Part shown: piece by piece, positions 1 to 8,825 of the stretch | Numbering within the stretch: the first letter of the stretch is position 1 | Layout: every line of letters begins with the position of its first letter | DNA from: Streptomyces finlayi | GTDB taxonomy: Bacteria > Actinomycetota > Actinomycetes > Streptomycetales > Streptomycetaceae | Length of the DNA: 64,000 nt | Reading direction: 5' to 3' | NCBI RefSeq assembly: GCF_014216315.1 | Contig: NZ_CP045702.1 | Span: 2,232,001-2,296,000, forward strand | Program-made: the position numbers and the translations under genes | The notes under the pieces: generated by a model | What the model was told of the DNA's origin: nothing | The model's database searches: none | The model's input: the letters and a program-made list of their open reading frames with translations, nothing else

Positions 1-255
1 CGTCACCTCGCGGCCCGTACCTGTGTCCACGGCGTGCACGCCGAGGCGAGCGTCGAACTCCCGCTCCAGGGCGGTGAACTTCCGTTCGAGGGCGGCCGAT
101 CCGCTGCGTTCGGCGTTCGGAGTCCCGGACGGGACGCCCGTGGTCCCGGACGGGGATCGCGCCGGGGTGGCGTCCGTTCCGCAGGCCGTCAGCACCACCA
201 GCGCGAATGCGGCGAGGGCGGAACGCCGGGCGCGGGGTCGCTGCATGGAGGCCAT
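1..255 (-). CDS. Class A beta-lactamase, lipoprotein, N-terminal part only (runs off the left edge)
   Basis: Reading leftward from ATG at 255 gives 85 residues with no stop before the window edge. The start is basic (MASMQRPRARRS), followed by a hydrophobic stretch ending in the lipobox LTAC, then a Ser/Thr/Gly/Pro-rich linker and the segment LEREFDARLGVHAVDTGTG, the typical beginning of a Streptomyces class A beta-lactamase fold. The catalytic SxxK lies outside the window, so activity cannot be judged. Family role: secreted serine hydrolase that opens beta-lactam rings, here lipid-anchored outside the membrane. It lies two genes from a carbapenem cluster and could contribute to self-protection, but such genes are also common core genes in Streptomyces and classical class A enzymes handle carbapenems poorly. 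A second in-frame ATG at 246 is a possible alternative start. Confidence 0.8.
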   Translation of the reverse strand, partial: MASMQRPRARRSALAAFALVVLTACGTDATPARSPSGTTGVPSGTPNAERSGSAALERKFTALEREFDARLGVHAVDTGTGREVT

Positions 256-581
256 CCTGACCCGGGGTGCCGGAGCGGTCAAACTTCCCTCGCTCCAGGC
301 CCTGTCGGGGTCCGAAGCGGGTTCCGGCGGTGCGAGCGGGGAGAGAGCGGCAGAAGAGCAGCCGGTGCCACGATGGCGCGTACGAGCCCCCCACCGGCGG
401 TCGAGTCACGATCTCCCGCAGCCCATCCCGTTCGCCCGCACCGGGCCCCACACCCGGTCCGGTCAGGCGGGACAAAGTCTCCGCCCCAGGGAGCCAGCCT
501 TCGTATGCCTGCGGGCGCCGGCTTCCGGGTGCGGTCACGCGCCCTGCTCTGGGCGCGAACACCAGAAAAAAGGACGGGAAG
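256..581. promoter_or_regulatory. Divergent intergenic region between the beta-lactamase and the SGNH hydrolase gene
   Basis: This 326-bp gap separates two divergently transcribed genes and must hold both promoters. I see no convincing -35/-10 pair. The right end carries the A-rich ribosome-binding region AAAAAAGGACGG just ahead of the TTG start at 582. Reading frames crossing the gap have no good start signal and are treated as chance. Confidence 0.4.
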
Positions 582-3500
582 TTGAGACGCAGCATAGTAA
601 GACATGCGCGTGTTCCGGTCGCCGCTGTCGCCGCTCTCGCAGTGGCCTGCGGTGTCGGAACGACGCAGGCGTTCGCGGACGCCGTACCCCCGGGGGCAGC
701 CAACGGCTGGTCCTCGCCCACCGCTCCCCCGGCCGACGGGGCCGGCCCCGGAGTCAGGCCCCGCTCGGTTCCCGCGAAGGAGCGCGCCGAGGTACTGGGA
801 GCTGACCACCGGGCCTCCGCGGACCGGGCGTTCACCACGTCAGGTGACGGTTCGGGCTTCCACGTGATGGTGGCCGACGAGAAGGACGGCTACCGGTGGA
901 AGACCGCCGCCTCGCTGTCCGAGCCGGGCTTCGACACGGACGCGTGGATCGGAAACGCCTGTCTGACCGAGTCGGGCCGGTACGCCGCCGTGGCCTACGC
1001 CCCCCGTACGTTCACGAACAAGCCCGACCTGATGAGCCGCGGCGCGTTCACGGCCATCGTGGACCTGCGTAACGGCGACGTACGCAAGCTGCCGTTCCAG
1101 GCCACGCTGGCGTACTTCTCCCCCGGCTGCGGCACGGGCGAGGACGTGGTGTTCTCCCAGTTCACCGACGAGAACACCTCCAAGAGGAACGAGACCCGGC
1201 TGGTCAGGGTCGCGGCCCGTACGGGCACCGCGACCAAGGCCACGGTGGCCGGTCAGGTCACCTCGGCGGTTCCGGTCGGCGGCGAGATCGTCGCCGCGCG
1301 CGGCCGGCAGCTCGTGAAGATCGACGGCGCGAAGGTGCGGACGGTCGCCCCCACCCACGCCCCGCCGTTCCAGCTGAAGCCGGACGCCGACGGGGGTGTG
1401 ACCTTCATCGACCGCCTCCCCGGCGGGAAGGCGGGATCGTCGGCCGACGACCGGGCGGCCGTATCCCGGGTCGGCGCGGGCGCCCTGCGTGCGTCGAACG
1501 GGAAGGGCAGGGCTGCGAAGCTCGCCGAGGGCGGGCTGAGCCGGTTCGACATCGCTCGTACGCCCTCGGGCGCGGTGTACGTCACCGGAGAGGCGCGCAG
1601 CAAGGGCGCCTTGCCTGCCGCCGTCCGCAACCCGGGTGGCATCGCCAAGGACGCGCGGATCTCCAGCCACGGAGCCGCAGCGGTCACCACCGCGTGGGCC
1701 GACGGCAAGGACTCACGGATCTCGGCGCAGGACGCCGCCTCACCGCGCGCCGCCCGGATCACCCTGAAGGCGCTCGACACGGGTGAGACGGCCGTTCTGG
1801 ACGCCGCGCCGGGCAACCGGTTCGGCGACGAGAGCGCCCAGCGCGCCGCGACGGCGATGAGCCCGGCACTGACCGGGGCGGCCAGGTCCGGCGGTGTGTC
1901 GACGATGGCCACGCCGGTCGACGCGGACCGTACGTGCTCGGTGCCCAGGAACGACGTGAAGAAGCAGGCGTTCCAGCCGACCCCGCGGCAGATCGAGTGG
2001 GCCGTGGACCAGGCCGTCGTCGGCCAGCTCAACAAGCATGTGACCAGGCCGGCGAACTGGAAGAACACCGGCATGGCGGGGTACGCCCCGCAGTCGATGT
2101 TCCCCCTGACGCCCCTGGCGGGCGGCAGTGGTGCCGACTGGCACGTACCGGCGCAGGTGATGCTCGGCATCACGGCGCAGGAGTCGAACATGTGGCAGGC
2201 CACCCGGTACGCGGTTCCGGGTGTCTCGGCCAACCCGCTGATCGGCAACTTCTACGGCATCGAGTACGCGTCCGACGGTGAGCAGAGCGACCCCTGGCTC
2301 ATCAACTGGAGCAAGTCCGACTGCGGTTACGGTGTCACGCAGGTCACCGACGGCATGCGGCTCCCGGGCAAGGGCCAGCCCACGAAGACGGTGGCGCAGC
2401 AGGAGGCCATCGCGCTCGACTACGCGGCGAACATCGCGGCGGGTGTGAACATCCTGATCGAGAAGTGGAACCAGACGCGCGCCGACGGGCTGATGATCAA
2501 CGGCGGCAACCCGAAGTACATCGAGAACTGGTTCTTCGCCCTGTGGGCGTACAACAGCGGCTACTACACGCAGGCCTCGTCCGGCACCACCTCGGGCAAG
2601 TGGGGCGTGGGCTGGACGAACAACCCGGCGAATCCGCTGTGGAAGGAGAACCGCACCCCGTTCCTGGAGGACTACGCCGGCTACGACGACTACAGCCACG
2701 CCGCGCACCCGCAGGACTGGCCGTACTCCGAGAAGGTAATCGGCTGGGCCGCCCGGCCGCTCGCGGCGATGTTCAAGCCCGGCGACTTCCAGCCCGGTTA
2801 CCGCGCGGCCTGGTGGACGTCCACGGCCAACCGTACGACGGCCAAGCCCCCGATCGGCCTGTTCTGCGACGCGAGCAACGACTGCAACCCGTCGAAGATC
2901 AGCACGGGTGCGACGAACAACACCGGTGGCGGCCCCTGCCTGCTGCCCGGCAACGAGTCCGACCCGCTGTACCTGAAGTGCTGGTTCCACAAGTCCGTCA
3001 CCTGGAAGAACTGTGACTCCAGCGCCCAGTGCGGGCACCCGCTCCACCGCTTCAACGACACCTATCCGGAACAGCCGGACGAGAACTCCTATCCGCCGCG
3101 GTGCACGGCAGGACTGCCCACCGGCACGAGGATCGTCGACGACGTGGCCAACGGCGTCACCCCAGTGGGTTCCGCCACGCGCTCCTGCGGTGCGGTCGGC
3201 TCGTCGGGGACGTTCAACTTCGACTTCGGTACCGCCTCGTCGAGGATCGACCTCCATCAGATCGGCGCGGGGAACGAGAACCACTTCTGGTTCACCCACA
3301 CCAACAAGGTGGGGACGACGGACGCCACCCGTCTCAAGACGACGGGCACCTGGACGCTGGGCACGACGGACCGGGGCTGGATGCGGGTCTGGGCGCACGT
3401 GCCCGACCACGGTGCGCACACCCGCCAGGCCGCCTATGTCGTGGGCGGTACGAACTCCACCAGCCCGAAGCGGGTGAAGCCCCAGCGTGTGCTGGAGAAC

Positions 3501-4583
3501 AAGTGGGTGTCGCTCGGGGCGTTCTACTTCACCGGCGTGCCGACCGTGGCGCTGTCGAACGTGACGGAGGACGGAAACGGGACCGAGGACGTGGCGTGGG
3601 ACTCGGTCGGCTTCGAGCCGCTGGGCGCCAAGCCGAGTCACCAGGTCGTCGCCATGGGCGACTCGTACTCCTCGGGTGAAGGCGCCTCCGAGAACGGCGG
3701 TGACGACTACTACACCGAGTCCGACTACTACAGCGCGCAGCAGCCGGACACCGAGAACACCTGCCACCGGTCCAAGTACGCCTGGTCCCGGCAGGCCACG
3801 CTGCCCGGCTACACCAAGTCCATCGGGGCGATGGCCGACGACCGCGACAAGATCATGGACTACCAGTTCGTGGCGTGTTCGGGAGCCCGGTACTACAACA
3901 TCCTGAGCAAGGGCCAGAACAGCGAACTGCCGCAGATCCAGCAGGGCTACCTCGACCAGAACACCACGCTGGTCACCCTGTCGGTCGGCGGTAACGACGC
4001 CCGGTTCGCCGACATCATCAAGGAGTGCGTCACGGCCGGCACCGTGTGCAACAACAACTCCATCGACGCAGTCGATCCCGACAACGGGAGCAAGACCGGC
4101 GGCACGACCGGCCCGCTGGACCAGTGGGCTCCGAAGTGGCTCAACGAGCAGATCCGGCCGCGTCTGACCGGGATGCTCAACGAGCTCCACAAGAAGGCCC
4201 CGAACGCGAAGATCGTGCTCATGGGCTACCCGAGGCTCCTGGAGGGCGTCGGAGGGTGTGTCCTCGGCATCGGTACCGCGGAGGCGCCGTGGCTGAACAG
4301 CATGGCGGACACGCTGGCCGGCGAGATGCAGGGTGCGGTCAATGACGCGAACCGTCTGTACGCGGCCAAGGCCGTGTTCTCCGACCCGCGTGACGAGTTC
4401 GCCGGCAAGGCGATCTGCGGTGACCCGGAGACGGTCCACGGCATCGTGCTGTCCGGACACGCCAAGGCCGACGCCCGTGACCCGAGCTGGCTGCCGGGCA
4501 ACATCGCCCCCTCGATGAAGTCGTTCCACCCGAAGATCCCGGGTGCGCGGCTCTACGCCGACAGTCTGCAGAACACGCTGTAG
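582..4583 (+). CDS. Large secreted protein with lytic-transglycosylase-like, golvesin-like and SGNH/GDSL hydrolase domains
   Basis: TTG at 582 is preceded by AGGACGG and opens directly into a signal peptide (RRSIVRHARVPVAAVAALAVA, cleavage near AFA-DA), giving 1333 residues. The open frame reaches upstream to 267, but that part lacks a start signal. Residues about 50-450 look like a repetitive beta-rich exported domain. Around 460-830 a transglycosylase-like region contains MLGITAQESNMWQATRYA (catalytic-Glu type QES). Residues about 865-1015 resemble the golvesin C-terminal domain (WMRVWAHVPDHG, WVSLGAFYF). From about 1020 an SGNH hydrolase follows: block I GDSYSSGEG, block III SVGGNDARF near 1132, and a terminal His in SFHPKIPG near 1314. 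Expected to act outside the cell on the wall or on an ester substrate. A perfect-looking terminator follows. The exact substrate is unknown. Confidence 0.85.
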   Translation: MRRSIVRHARVPVAAVAALAVACGVGTTQAFADAVPPGAANGWSSPTAPPADGAGPGVRPRSVPAKERAEVLGADHRASADRAFTTSGDGSGFHVMVADEKDGYRWKTAASLSEPGFDTDAWIGNACLTESGRYAAVAYAPRTFTNKPDLMSRGAFTAIVDLRNGDVRKLPFQATLAYFSPGCGTGEDVVFSQFTDENTSKRNETRLVRVAARTGTATKATVAGQVTSAVPVGGEIVAARGRQLVKIDGAKVRTVAPTHAPPFQLKPDADGGVTFIDRLPGGKAGSSADDRAAVSRVGAGALRASNGKGRAAKLAEGGLSRFDIARTPSGAVYVTGEARSKGALPAAVRNPGGIAKDARISSHGAAAVTTAWADGKDSRISAQDAASPRAARITLKALDTGETAVLDAAPGNRFGDESAQRAATAMSPALTGAARSGGVSTMATPVDADRTCSVPRNDVKKQAFQPTPRQIEWAVDQAVVGQLNKHVTRPANWKNTGMAGYAPQSMFPLTPLAGGSGADWHVPAQVMLGITAQESNMWQATRYAVPGVSANPLIGNFYGIEYASDGEQSDPWLINWSKSDCGYGVTQVTDGMRLPGKGQPTKTVAQQEAIALDYAANIAAGVNILIEKWNQTRADGLMINGGNPKYIENWFFALWAYNSGYYTQASSGTTSGKWGVGWTNNPANPLWKENRTPFLEDYAGYDDYSHAAHPQDWPYSEKVIGWAARPLAAMFKPGDFQPGYRAAWWTSTANRTTAKPPIGLFCDASNDCNPSKISTGATNNTGGGPCLLPGNESDPLYLKCWFHKSVTWKNCDSSAQCGHPLHRFNDTYPEQPDENSYPPRCTAGLPTGTRIVDDVANGVTPVGSATRSCGAVGSSGTFNFDFGTASSRIDLHQIGAGNENHFWFTHTNKVGTTDATRLKTTGTWTLGTTDRGWMRVWAHVPDHGAHTRQAAYVVGGTNSTSPKRVKPQRVLENKWVSLGAFYFTGVPTVALSNVTEDGNGTEDVAWDSVGFEPLGAKPSHQVVAMGDSYSSGEGASENGGDDYYTESDYYSAQQPDTENTCHRSKYAWSRQATLPGYTKSIGAMADDRDKIMDYQFVACSGARYYNILSKGQNSELPQIQQGYLDQNTTLVTLSVGGNDARFADIIKECVTAGTVCNNNSIDAVDPDNGSKTGGTTGPLDQWAPKWLNEQIRPRLTGMLNELHKKAPNAKIVLMGYPRLLEGVGGCVLGIGTAEAPWLNSMADTLAGEMQGAVNDANRLYAAKAVFSDPRDEFAGKAICGDPETVHGIVLSGHAKADARDPSWLPGNIAPSMKSFHPKIPGARLYADSLQNTL

Positions 4584-4605
4584 GTACGGAGAAGCCCGGA
4601 GAATC

Positions 4606-4643
4606 GGCAGGGGATCTGAGTACGTGTACTCAGGTCCCCTGCC
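4606..4643 (+). terminator. Strong hairpin terminator after the SGNH hydrolase gene
   Basis: Two 18-nt arms (4606-4623, 4626-4643) pair with a single G-T wobble around a 2-nt loop, 22 nt after the stop codon. There is no U-tract, as is usual in Streptomyces. Confidence 0.75.
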
Positions 4644-4665
4644 TGCGCCATGAAAGGCTGAAGGT

Positions 4666-5064
4666 ATGACGATTACGGTGGGAATCCGCGCCGCTCGCGG
4701 AGCGAAGGGCGCGGTCGCGTCGGCGGTGGCCGCCACCGCCTGCTACCTGATGTGGTCGGGCGGCAGGGACTGGGCGTCGGACGCACGGGCAGCCGAGCCG
4801 GACGCCTTCCTGGCCGGCTCCGTCGAGTCGGTACTGGCGTTGGTCGCCGGCGTGGTGCTGATGCCGGTGCTGCTGTGGGCGGGGATGCGCGTGATGCGGG
4901 AGCGGGGCAACCATCTGCTCGTCGTCGCGGGCACCGGGGTGTGGTTCCTCCTCGGAGGCCATGTGGTCGAGGACCCGGTCGACGGCGTCGGCACGGTGCT
5001 GTTCCTCGCCCTGTTCGCCGTGCTGGGCGGGCTGCTGTCCCTCGTCCGTACGCCGGACAAATAA
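4666..5064 (+). CDS. Small integral membrane protein, function unknown
   Basis: 132 residues from ATG 4666, with GAAAGG about 7 nt upstream. Four hydrophobic segments are visible: AVASAVAATACYLMW, VLALVAGVVLMPVLLWAGM, LLVVAGTGVWFLLGG and VLFLALFAVLGGLL. No catalytic motif is seen. It is convergent with the P1 peptidase gene 22 bp downstream and has its own promoter space behind the preceding terminator. Probably an ordinary chromosomal gene at the edge of the carbapenem cluster. I do not recognise a named family. Confidence 0.7.
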   Translation: MTITVGIRAARGAKGAVASAVAATACYLMWSGGRDWASDARAAEPDAFLAGSVESVLALVAGVVLMPVLLWAGMRVMRERGNHLLVVAGTGVWFLLGGHVVEDPVDGVGTVLFLALFAVLGGLLSLVRTPDK

Positions 5065-5086
5065 GGGCCCCTGACTGTCCCTGGCC

Positions 5087-6253
5087 TCAGCCGTACAGCT
5101 CGCGGTACGAGGGGAAGTCGCCGCCCGGTCCGTCGACGCTCTCGGCGGTCAGGGCCGCGTGCACCACGGCCCGGGTCAGCACGTCGGCCCCGGCCGCGAG
5201 CACCGCGTTGAGCTCCATGGCCTCCAGGTGCGCGCCCCAGCCCGAGCGGTGCTCCGCACCGCCGGGGGGCTCCTGGCTCTCCGGCACCAGCGGCAGCCTG
5301 GCGGTGGAGAGCGCGAACACGGTGTCGCCGTCGGTGAGCAGATGCACCGGGCGCACCGCGCGGGCGAGGCCGTCGTGGGCGGTGCCGGCCAGCTTCTGTG
5401 CCTGTGGACGGGTCAGCGTCGCGTCCGTGGCGATCACGGCCAAGGTGGTGTTGAGCGGCTGTGCCTCTCCCGACTGGCGCCGCCGGGTCTCCGCGCGGGC
5501 CGCGAGAAGCCGGTCCCGCGCCCGGGTGTGCCGTTTCCCGCCCGGGTCCGCGGCGAACAGCCCGCGCGCCAGGAACTCGTCACCGAGGCCCGTGCGGGCG
5601 CCGTAGAGGACTCCGCTGCCGGGGTCGAGCAGCGAACCGGCCGCGTTCACGACCGCGAGGGCCGCCACGGTCGCCCCGGACGGCAGGACGACACTCGCCG
5701 TACCGACGCCACCCTTGATCCCGTCGGCCACCGCGCCGGTGCCCGCACCGACGCACCCCAGTGCCACCGGGGCACCCGCCTCCGTGGCGTCCGCCGCTTC
5801 GACGGCCGCGCGCCCGAGGTCCGCGTCCGGCCTGGCCCGCCACCGCCCGCCGCGCCCGAGGTCGAACAGGGCCGCGGCGGGGACCACCGGGACCACCTGG
5901 TCCGGGCGGGCTCCCACCCGGAAGCCGCGCCCCCGCTCCTCGAGCCAGCGCGCCACACCGCCGGCGGCGTCGAGCCCGAAGGCGCTGCCGCCGGTCAGCA
6001 CCACCGCGTCGATCCGCCCCACGAGGTTGCGCGGGTCCAGTGCGTCGGTCTCCCGGGTCCCGGGGCCGCCCCCGCGCACGTCGACGGCGGCCACGACGCC
6101 GTCCTCCGGTGCGAGGACCACGGTGACACCGGTCAGCCAGCCGTCACCGTTGCGCCCCGCGTGCCCGACGCGCAGCCCGGTGACGTCCGTCAGCGCGTTC
6201 AGCGGCCCCGTCACCGGCGGCCCCGCCCCGTCCGTCCCCTGACGCACACTCAT
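5087..6253 (-). CDS. thnT: ThnT-like P1/DmpA-family autoproteolytic hydrolase (pantetheine to cysteamine)
   Basis: 388 residues from ATG 6253, with GGGAGG upstream; the longer open frame has no start signal. It belongs to the P1 (DmpA, L-aminopeptidase D-esterase) family: TDVTGLRVGH at the start, VLTGGSAFGLDAAGGV, and GTGAVADGIKGG. These enzymes self-cleave before a nucleophilic Thr/Ser. Here Asn268-Thr269 in PLNTTLAVIATDA is the expected cleavage site, equivalent to the Asn-Thr site of S. cattleya ThnT. In thienamycin biosynthesis ThnT hydrolyses pantetheine to pantothenate plus cysteamine, the source of the C2 thiol side chain. It is divergent from the nudix gene that starts the same trimming route, across a 211-bp gap. 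Family and context agree well; substrate is inferred from synteny. Confidence 0.9.
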   Translation of the reverse strand: MSVRQGTDGAGPPVTGPLNALTDVTGLRVGHAGRNGDGWLTGVTVVLAPEDGVVAAVDVRGGGPGTRETDALDPRNLVGRIDAVVLTGGSAFGLDAAGGVARWLEERGRGFRVGARPDQVVPVVPAAALFDLGRGGRWRARPDADLGRAAVEAADATEAGAPVALGCVGAGTGAVADGIKGGVGTASVVLPSGATVAALAVVNAAGSLLDPGSGVLYGARTGLGDEFLARGLFAADPGGKRHTRARDRLLAARAETRRRQSGEAQPLNTTLAVIATDATLTRPQAQKLAGTAHDGLARAVRPVHLLTDGDTVFALSTARLPLVPESQEPPGGAEHRSGWGAHLEAMELNAVLAAGADVLTRAVVHAALTAESVDGPGGDFPSYRELYG

Positions 6254-6464
6254 CCGCTGTCCTCCCCGAGACACCCGCCCCTGCGGCGCGATCCCCTCAA
6301 GGTACCGGGCACCCCACGGCGCACAGGGGTCCCCGCGGGCCCAAGGACAGCACCTTCCGGCAGCCATGCCCCGTACGCATCGCGGGGCACCGCAAAGGGC
6401 ATGACCGATTCCCCGCCAATGCGGCGGGAGACCCGCGCCCGGGACCGGCTGCTCGCCTACGCTG

Positions 6465-7151
6465 GTGGCCGTGGCTCCCGACACGGCACCTGCGCCCGGC
6501 CCCCACGTACCCCCCTGGCTGGCCGACGTGGCCGTGCGGGCCGGCCGGGACAGCGCTCCCGAACTGGAGCGGTACACCTCGCCAGATCCCGCGTCAGGCA
6601 GGTCCTCCGCCGTCCTGGTGCTGTTCGGCGCCGGGGAGGACGGGCCCGACCTGCTGTTCCTGCGGCGGTCCGGCGCGCTGCGCGACCACCCCGGGCAGGT
6701 GTGCTTCCCCGGCGGCTCCGTGGGCCCGCAGGACCGCGACCCGGTGCACACCGCCCTGCGTGAGACCGCGGAGGAGACCGGTCTCGACCGGGCGGCCATC
6801 CACGTCGTCGCCGCGTTGCGCCCGCTGTACCTGGCCTGGAGCGGCTTCTCCGTCACGCCCGTGCTGGGCTGGTGGGAGGGCGGTACGGTCCCCGTCGGCG
6901 ACGGCGGCGAGATCGTGTCCGTGCACCGGGTGCCCGTACGGGACCTCGCCGATCCCGCGGGCCGGCTGCGGGTGCGCATGACGGAGGGCTACACCGGCCC
7001 CGGCTTCCTGACCGGGGAGCTGTTCCTGTGGGGATTCACCGCGAGCCTCGTCACCTGGCTGCTGCGGCTGGCGGGGTGGGAGCGCCCCTGGGACGCCACC
7101 CGGGTCGAGGAACTCGCCGACGCCAAGCGCCGCTACGGGGGCGTCGGTTGA
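6465..7151 (+). CDS. thnR: ThnR-like nudix hydrolase (coenzyme A pyrophosphatase type)
   Basis: 228 residues from GTG 6465 (a second GTG at 6471 is possible). It has the CoA-pyrophosphatase form of the nudix fold: LLFLRRS, HPGQVCFPGGSVGPQD, and the nudix box end ALRETAEETGL at about residues 96-106, with the two metal-binding glutamates. ThnR of the thienamycin pathway cuts CoA to 4'-phosphopantetheine and 3',5'-ADP, the first of three steps (ThnR, ThnH, ThnT) that release cysteamine. Here the gene is divergent from thnT and ends 22 bp from a convergent crotonase gene. The hydrophobic C-terminal half (FLWGFTASLVTWLLRLAGW) is typical of this subfamily. Confidence 0.88.
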   Translation: MAVAPDTAPAPGPHVPPWLADVAVRAGRDSAPELERYTSPDPASGRSSAVLVLFGAGEDGPDLLFLRRSGALRDHPGQVCFPGGSVGPQDRDPVHTALRETAEETGLDRAAIHVVAALRPLYLAWSGFSVTPVLGWWEGGTVPVGDGGEIVSVHRVPVRDLADPAGRLRVRMTEGYTGPGFLTGELFLWGFTASLVTWLLRLAGWERPWDATRVEELADAKRRYGGVG

Positions 7152-7173
7152 GCCGCCCCCGCGGTGAGCGCCG

Positions 7174-8046
7174 TCAGCCCGCCTCGCCGCGGCGGGCCGC
7201 GCGTTCGCGCTGGCTCTTGCGGAAACCGTCCACCGGTCCGGTGGAGCCCCGCATCAACGCGAGGTACTCCCGCGTCTCCACCGCGACGGCCTCTTCCCCC
7301 GAGACCCCGAGACCGCCCATGACGGCGGCCTTCAGATGGCGCAGGCAGTCGCCCGGCACAGCGGCCAGCGTGGCGGCGAGCGCGGTGGTCTCCTCGCGCA
7401 GCCGGTCCTTGGGAACCGCCCGCAGGGCCAGCCCCGTCGACACGGCTTCGGCGGCCGTGAGCCAACGGCCGGTCAGCAGCATCTCCATGGCGGGCTGGAG
7501 CCCCATCTTGCGTACCGCCCGGTGGGAGGCGCCGGCGCCCGGCATGTGGCCGTACGGCGTGTGGACGTCGCCGATCCGCGCCTCCTCCGAGATCAGCACC
7601 AGATCGCACGCCATGGCCAGTTCGAAGCCGCCCGCCCGCGCCTTGGCCTGCACCATCGCGATGGTCGGCATGGGCAGCCGTTCCAGGGCGAACGCGACCC
7701 GGTTCATCCGCTCCAGGTAGACCTCGAACATCTCGGTGTCGCCCTTGTCGCCCGCCAGCACCTCGCCCAGGAACCCCAGGTCGCTGCCGATGCAGAAGGC
7801 CCGGTCACCGGCGCCCGTGAACACGAGCACCTTGGTGACCCCGTCGTCCGCCACCCGCGCGAAGGCGTCGATCAGCTCGTGGTGCATGCGCTCGGTGGTG
7901 GCGTTGAGCCGCTCGGGCCGGTTGAGGGTGACCCAGGCGATGCCGTCGGCACGTTCGAGGATGATCGTCTCGTAGGTGTCCGGGTGGAGGCCGGCGGGCC
8001 CGGCGGGCGGGCCCCCGGCAGCGGTGCCCGTCATCGGACCGTTCAC
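7174..8046 (-). CDS. Second crotonase-superfamily protein (enoyl-CoA hydratase/isomerase-like), coupled to thnQ
   Basis: 290 residues from GTG 8046, whose GTGA overlaps the stop of the thnQ homologue, so the two are translationally coupled. Crotonase fold marks: VTLNRPERLNATT, the oxyanion-hole segment AFCIGSDLG, AGGFELAMACDLV and HMPGAGASHR. Counting from the first Glu (FELAM, where rat enoyl-CoA hydratase has Glu144) puts His at the position of the second catalytic Glu (Glu164). It is therefore not a standard hydratase. It is clearly different from the carboxymethylproline synthase at 24096-24914, which keeps the CarB pattern. The function is unknown. Being in the thnQ transcript inside the cluster suggests a tailoring or precursor-supply role, for example on a CoA ester. 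I do not recall a firm thienamycin counterpart at this position. Confidence 0.8.
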   Translation of the reverse strand: MNGPMTGTAAGGPPAGPAGLHPDTYETIILERADGIAWVTLNRPERLNATTERMHHELIDAFARVADDGVTKVLVFTGAGDRAFCIGSDLGFLGEVLAGDKGDTEMFEVYLERMNRVAFALERLPMPTIAMVQAKARAGGFELAMACDLVLISEEARIGDVHTPYGHMPGAGASHRAVRKMGLQPAMEMLLTGRWLTAAEAVSTGLALRAVPKDRLREETTALAATLAAVPGDCLRHLKAAVMGGLGVSGEEAVAVETREYLALMRGSTGPVDGFRKSQRERAARRGEAG

Positions 8047-8825
8047 CGGATCAGGTCGGCGGCGAGCGGGTACTCGGTCATCGGCCGGCCGCGCACCGTC
8101 GTGTCGGCCCGCACGAAGACCAGCGAGTAGGCCCGCCGGGGCCGGTCGGTGAGGTTGGGGCCCGAGCCGTGCAGGGTGTTGATGTGGTGCACCAGGGCGC
8201 TGCCCGCCGGGACGGGGTACGGCACCGTCTCCTGGTCGGTCAGGGCCTCGACGAGGACGGCACCCTCCTCGGGGCGCACGTGCTCGACCTTGCCCAGGTG
8301 ATGGGTGCCCTTCACGTAGTGCACGCAGCCGTTCTCCAGGGTGGCGTCGTCCAGGGCCATCCAGATGGTGACGGCGTCCGGCGGGTCCAGGTGCCAGTAG
8401 CGATTGTCCTGGTGCAGCACCAGGCGGCTGCGTTCGCCCTTGCCCGCGGGCTTGTAGAAGGAGTGGTCACGGAAGAGCCGTACCGGTCCGCCGAGAAGGG
8501 CCTCCACCCGGGGCACCAGGTCGGGGCGGCGGATCTGCTCCTCGCACACCGGGTCGTTCTGCCAGATGCCGATCTTCTGGAGCAATGCCCGGTCGCTCGG
8601 CCTCTCCGTCGTCTCGGACAGGTCGAGGACGCCGTCCGCGGGCTCGTCACCCCCGGCGAAGAACGCCCGCTCCATGGACGCGCGGAGCGCGATCACCTGG
8701 GAGGGGGTCAGGACGTTGTCCCAGCGGATCACTCCGTCCCGCTCGAACGTCTCCCGGTCCGCCTCGGGGTCCGACGTGATCGTCAGCACGTCCGCTGCGT
8801 CGGCCGGTCGCTGGAAAGCGGTCAT
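8043..8825 (-). CDS. thnQ: ThnQ-like Fe(II)/2-oxoglutarate oxygenase (phytanoyl-CoA dioxygenase family)
   Basis: 260 residues from ATG 8825, with GGAGAGG 5 nt upstream. PhyH fold: metal ligands H and D in LVLHQDNRYWH, distal His in INTLHGSGPN, and an Arg in RRAYSLVF for 2-oxoglutarate. Two oxygenases of this family occur in the thienamycin cluster. Reported work assigns ThnQ to hydroxylation of the C6 ethyl side chain (C8) and ThnG to oxidation of the C2 side chain. This gene lies beside thnP and is therefore the thnQ position; the other copy is at 22279. It heads a two-gene operon with the crotonase and is divergent from thnP over a 474-bp region. If the product is an olivanic acid, the 8-OH installed here is the likely acceptor for sulfation. 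Confidence 0.87.
   Translation of the reverse strand: MTAFQRPADAADVLTITSDPEADRETFERDGVIRWDNVLTPSQVIALRASMERAFFAGGDEPADGVLDLSETTERPSDRALLQKIGIWQNDPVCEEQIRRPDLVPRVEALLGGPVRLFRDHSFYKPAGKGERSRLVLHQDNRYWHLDPPDAVTIWMALDDATLENGCVHYVKGTHHLGKVEHVRPEEGAVLVEALTDQETVPYPVPAGSALVHHINTLHGSGPNLTDRPRRAYSLVFVRADTTVRGRPMTEYPLAADLIR

Noticed and set aside
1740..4736. Very long reverse-strand open frame (998 codons) opposite the SGNH hydrolase gene
   Set aside because: Composition is Arg/Gly/Val-rich as expected of a GC-rich shadow frame, with no domain, while the forward frame has clear domains.
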